From NCBI GenBank assembly GCA_026391595.1, contig JAPLDY010000219.1, forward strand, positions 1-32,104: DNA of 32,104 nt, in the 5' to 3' direction. The DNA is from Bacteroidia bacterium. Its GTDB lineage: Bacteria; Bacteroidota; Bacteroidia; Bacteroidales; VadinHA17. The notes under the pieces are model-generated. The model saw only the letters and a program-made list of their open reading frames with translations, was not told where the DNA came from and ran no database searches. Of the stretch, positions 28,808-32,104 are shown piece after piece (positions within the stretch are counted from its first letter, which is position 1; every line of letters begins with the position of its first letter). Position numbers and translations under genes: made by a program.

Positions 28808-28848
28808 AATGTCTAAATCGTTAAATCATAATTTCTTACACTGAATAA

Positions 28849-28867
28849 AGTGACACCAACTGTCACT
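28849..28867. promoter_or_regulatory. Candidate regulator operator: 19-bp interrupted palindrome upstream of gntR
   Basis: AGTGACA-CCAAC-TGTCACT, 7-bp perfect arms, in the murQ-gntR gap and overlapping the murQ stop. Confidence 0.4.
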
Positions 28868-29717
28868 GATAGTTCTCCTTATAAGATTCCAGGGCTTTCT
28901 TTACCGAACCATGCTGCATGAGGAGTATTCTTGCAGCTTCCCTTTGGATATTCAGCTCTTCAACTATCATTCGCGTTCCCCTTTCAATTAGCTTCCTGTT
29001 CGTCAGCTGCATGTTGACCATTTTATTGCCCTTTACCCTGCCAAGTTTGATCATGACCGTGGTGGTGATCATATTGAGAACCATTTTTTGCGCAGTCCCG
29101 GCTTTGAGCCTTGTACTGCCGGTGACAAACTCCGGACCCACAACCACCACTATGGGAATTTCAGTCGCTTCCACCAGCAGGCTTTCCGGATTACATGTTA
29201 TACAACCTGTCAGAATTCCATTTTCCCTTGCTTTTTTTATCCCTCCAATGACATACGGAGTTGTTCCGGAGGCAGCGATACCTATGACCGTATCTTTAGT
29301 GTTGATATTAAAGATCTCGAGTTCCTTCCATGCTTTATTGAGATCATCCTCAGCAGATTCGACAGCTCTCCTGAGAGCTACTTCTCCTCCGGCTATCAGT
29401 CCTATGACCATCGTACCAGGGACCCCGAATGTAGGAGGTATCTCAGAAGCATCGAGGACACCAAGCCTCCCGCTTGTACCTGCACCAAGGTAAAAAATAC
29501 GTCCTCCCTTTTTCATCCTTGTGATGATCTTGCTGACAAGCTTCTCAATCTGCGGAATAGCCTTCCTGACTGCCAGATGGACTTTTGAATCTTCCTGATT
29601 GATATTGGAAAGCAATTGTTGTACCGTCATCTTGTCGAGGTTCTCAAAGTTCGAAGAAGATTCCGTAATGCTCAGTTTCTCGAACGTATTAACAGGTTTG
29701 GACATGTTTTTATTCAT
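28863..29717 (-). CDS. murQ: N-acetylmuramic acid 6-phosphate etherase
   Basis: GGRIFYLGAGTSGRLGVLDASEIPPTFG; ESAEDD; GIAASGTTPYVIGGIKKARE; GSTRLKAGTAQKMVLNMITT. Confidence 0.97.
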   Translation of the reverse strand: MNKNMSKPVNTFEKLSITESSSNFENLDKMTVQQLLSNINQEDSKVHLAVRKAIPQIEKLVSKIITRMKKGGRIFYLGAGTSGRLGVLDASEIPPTFGVPGTMVIGLIAGGEVALRRAVESAEDDLNKAWKELEIFNINTKDTVIGIAASGTTPYVIGGIKKARENGILTGCITCNPESLLVEATEIPIVVVVGPEFVTGSTRLKAGTAQKMVLNMITTTVMIKLGRVKGNKMVNMQLTNRKLIERGTRMIVEELNIQREAARILLMQHGSVKKALESYKENYQ

Positions 29718-30558
29718 TAGAACCGCTTAAATGATATCTTACAAGATCTTCAGCCGGCGAAAGTGTTATTTTACCAGTCTTGAGACCATTATTTGAAAGG
29801 CACCTTTCAAGAAATGGTCTGAAATAATAAGCAATGCTGCCTGTGAAATTGACAGCATGATCTTTTGATTCAGGGTACTGAAGTACGTTCCTCATTATGA
29901 ATTCATCAAAACTTGAAGTTATAATCTCCTGCAATTCAGGAATTTGACTATTATCTGAAAGAAAAATAGCAAACTGACCCAGGAACCTGTTAGGAAAGGG
30001 TTTCATGTATACGCTGTCGAGGATATCTGCACTACTCATAGCATAGGTACTGAAGAACGCTTTAATGACATTCTCCGGTACCTGTTTCTTTAGTACGGCA
30101 GAGAGCAGTTTTTTACCAAGAACTGCCCCTCCTCCTTCATCACCAAGGATATAGCCAAGCGGGGAAACATTGGAAACTACTTCACGCCCATTGTAATAAC
30201 ATGAATTTGAACCTGTCCCCATGATACAGGCTATACCAGGTTTATTCTGGCATAGTGCACGGGCTGCACCAAGGAGATCGCTGCCAATGAAGACCTCACT
30301 TTCGGGAAAAAGCATCTTGAGCGCACTCTTTACCCTGCTGTTCTTTGCTTCGCTGTTACAACCAGTGCCATAGAACCAGATCTTAAAAGGATTTTCCCCG
30401 GAAAAGGGTTTAAGCTCCTTTTTGATAAGCTGATATATCTCATCCACTGATAGGAAATAGGGATTTATCCCGGCTGAGAAGATTGAAGCCCCGGATTTGC
30501 CGTTTTCAATCGCTCTCCATTCCGTTTTTGTTGAACCTCCGTCGGCTATCAGGATCAT
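29710..30558 (-). CDS. BadF/BadG-type amino-sugar kinase (NagK/MurK-like)
   Basis: MILIADGGSTKTEWRAI; IMGTGSNSCYYNG; GYILGDEGGGAVLGKKLL; overlaps murQ by 8 nt. Confidence 0.88.
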   Translation of the reverse strand: MILIADGGSTKTEWRAIENGKSGASIFSAGINPYFLSVDEIYQLIKKELKPFSGENPFKIWFYGTGCNSEAKNSRVKSALKMLFPESEVFIGSDLLGAARALCQNKPGIACIMGTGSNSCYYNGREVVSNVSPLGYILGDEGGGAVLGKKLLSAVLKKQVPENVIKAFFSTYAMSSADILDSVYMKPFPNRFLGQFAIFLSDNSQIPELQEIITSSFDEFIMRNVLQYPESKDHAVNFTGSIAYYFRPFLERCLSNNGLKTGKITLSPAEDLVRYHLSGSNE

Positions 30559-30642
30559 GTTTCTTGTAAGATGTATGACAAATTTAAAAAACTTTCTATT
30601 TTTGAACTAATATTCTTATATTTCTCTAAAATATTTTTTCTG

Positions 30643-32104
30643 ATGAAAAAGAGCCTTTTGTACCGGTTGCTGGTTTTGTTTTCATTTGTATTTGTGAATT
30701 TCACGTTAAGTTATTCGCAGGATGATGCTAAGCTTCATCGTATTGCTGCAGAAAAGATGCAGACCTGGAAGAATCCGGTTACGGAGTGGAAGCATATCGC
30801 AAAACCGAAGCTGGATTCGTTAACGATCGATCAGGAGAAGAAACATGTAAACCTCTTTTTTGCACCGCCGTTATCATATTATCCGTTCAGGGAGGCGAGT
30901 TTGCTGGAATTTTATCAATCCATCCTTAATTCGCTTGGCAGGAAATTCCGGAAGTATGCGATTGTGGTGCAGGCCGGCAATTACAGGCTTGACGAGCTGG
31001 TCCCGAACTATTACAGGAAAGATCTCCCGGTTGATTCAACCCGCTTCCCTCTTACCGGAACGTTAAAACCACAGCTGGTCAGGAGGGTTGACGGATTTAC
31101 TCCCGAAGGCGGACTTACAGGTAAATCCATCGCACTCTGGCATAGTCACGGGTACTACTTTGAAATGAATCTTGACAGGTGGGAGTGGCAGCGTGCGCGG
31201 CTATTCGGCACTGTAGAGGACATTTCAGTAATGGGATATGTTCTTCCTTACCTCACAAGAATGCTGGAAAATGCCGGAGCAAATGTTTTCCTGCCACGCG
31301 AAAGGGATACTCAAACCAATGAGGTAATTGTTGATAATGACCTTTCGACAGGGAACTCTGAAGTTGTAATACATCTTGATGATAAGAGCCGGAAATTATC
31401 GGAAGGATTTATTAAGACAGATACTCTTTTTCCGGGATTCAATCCGTTTATTCATGGCACATCCCTGCAGATAGTGAATGATTCAGCCCAATATATACCT
31501 GAAATCCCGGAAAACGGTGACTATGCAGTATACATTTCGTACCCTGTAAAAAGCGATAATAGCAGCAAAGTCAGCTACACGGTATCACATGCAGGAGGAC
31601 AGACTGAATATATTGTTAATCAGACAATTGGCGGCGAGACATGGACCTATCTGGGTACGTTCAGCTTTAAGGCAGGCAAGGATCCGGTCTCCGGATCTGT
31701 CACTGTGAAGGGTACTGGTGAGAAAGACAGATACATTGCCCTCGACGCAATACGCTTTGGAGGCGGAATGGGAAATGTAGCAAGGCGCCCCTCTCCGGAG
31801 ATAATTAAGAACAGCCAGTCAGCAAGTGAAAAACCTTCTGAAAAAATAGCTGTTGCCACATCGTCCGGAACAGATTTTAAATGGAAACTGAGCGGGAAGC
31901 CCCGCTTTGTAGAGGGTTCCAGGTACTGGCTCCAGTATGCCGGTATGCCCGACTCACTGGTATACACTCCGAATACCAATAAGAATGACTATAATGATGA
32001 CTACATGTCAAGATCTCTTTGGGTTAATTATCTCATCAGCGACCCATATAAATCAGTGAAAGGTGCTGCACAGGGCGGATTGGGGATACCCCTCGATCTG
32101 TCAT
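30643..32104 (+). CDS. Secreted golvin / N-acetylmuramoyl-L-alanine amidase-like envelope protein, N-terminal part (truncated at window edge)
   Basis: Own translation from ATG 30643, open to the window end: MKKSLLYRLLVLFSFVFVNFTLSYSQDDAKLHRIAAEKMQTWKNP...GGLTGKSIALWHSHGYYFEMNLDRWEWQRARLFGTVEDISVMGYVLPYLTRMLENAGANVFLPRERDTQTNEVIVDND...YAVYISYPVKSDNSSKVSYTVSHAGGQTEYIVNQTIGGETWTYLGTFSFKAG...YIALDAIRFGGGMGNV. Absent from the ORF track because it runs off the window. Confidence 0.75.
   Translation, partial: MKKSLLYRLLVLFSFVFVNFTLSYSQDDAKLHRIAAEKMQTWKNPVTEWKHIAKPKLDSLTIDQEKKHVNLFFAPPLSYYPFREASLLEFYQSILNSLGRKFRKYAIVVQAGNYRLDELVPNYYRKDLPVDSTRFPLTGTLKPQLVRRVDGFTPEGGLTGKSIALWHSHGYYFEMNLDRWEWQRARLFGTVEDISVMGYVLPYLTRMLENAGANVFLPRERDTQTNEVIVDNDLSTGNSEVVIHLDDKSRKLSEGFIKTDTLFPGFNPFIHGTSLQIVNDSAQYIPEIPENGDYAVYISYPVKSDNSSKVSYTVSHAGGQTEYIVNQTIGGETWTYLGTFSFKAGKDPVSGSVTVKGTGEKDRYIALDAIRFGGGMGNVARRPSPEIIKNSQSASEKPSEKIAVATSSGTDFKWKLSGKPRFVEGSRYWLQYAGMPDSLVYTPNTNKNDYNDDYMSRSLWVNYLISDPYKSVKGAAQGGLGIPLDLS

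Noticed and set aside
28918-29588. 191-aa and 166-aa plus-strand ORFs opposite murQ
   Set aside because: Antisense shadow ORFs of a well-conserved gene.

Overview
Chromosomal segment from a Bacteroidetes-like genome (inferred from protein styles, a T9SS-type C-terminus, TAnnTTTG-like promoter motifs and typical intergenic repeats). Mostly housekeeping and cell-envelope genes: a truncated ornithine aminotransferase at the left edge (missing from the ORF track), a large secreted YadA-head/S74 adhesin, trmD, an alpha/beta hydrolase plus TPR pair, a YkgJ-type protein, a YtcJ-like amidohydrolase, dapB-lepB, thrS-infC-rpmI-rplT, a PKD lipoprotein, a glycosylasparaginase-like protein, an SGNH hydrolase, an APC permease, lysC-lysA, two tRNA-Leu genes and a GH28 enzyme. 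The most interesting locus is at the right (about 23.7-32.1 kb): a tight five-gene operon (BadF-type sugar kinase, murQ, FadR-type GntR regulator, YaaH/SleL-like GH18 with a T9SS-type tail, NagZ-type GH3 fused to a serine hydrolase), divergent from a truncated golvin/amidase-like envelope protein. It reads as a peptidoglycan (MurNAc) salvage locus with a partly different parts list from the Bacillus/E. coli paradigms. Second theme: most convergent gene ends carry GC-rich palindromes or interspersed repeats, some of which supply the C-terminal codons or stop codon. infC appears to start at a non-canonical ATA codon behind a perfect AGGAGG. No rRNA, CRISPR, prophage or intact transposase was recognised.
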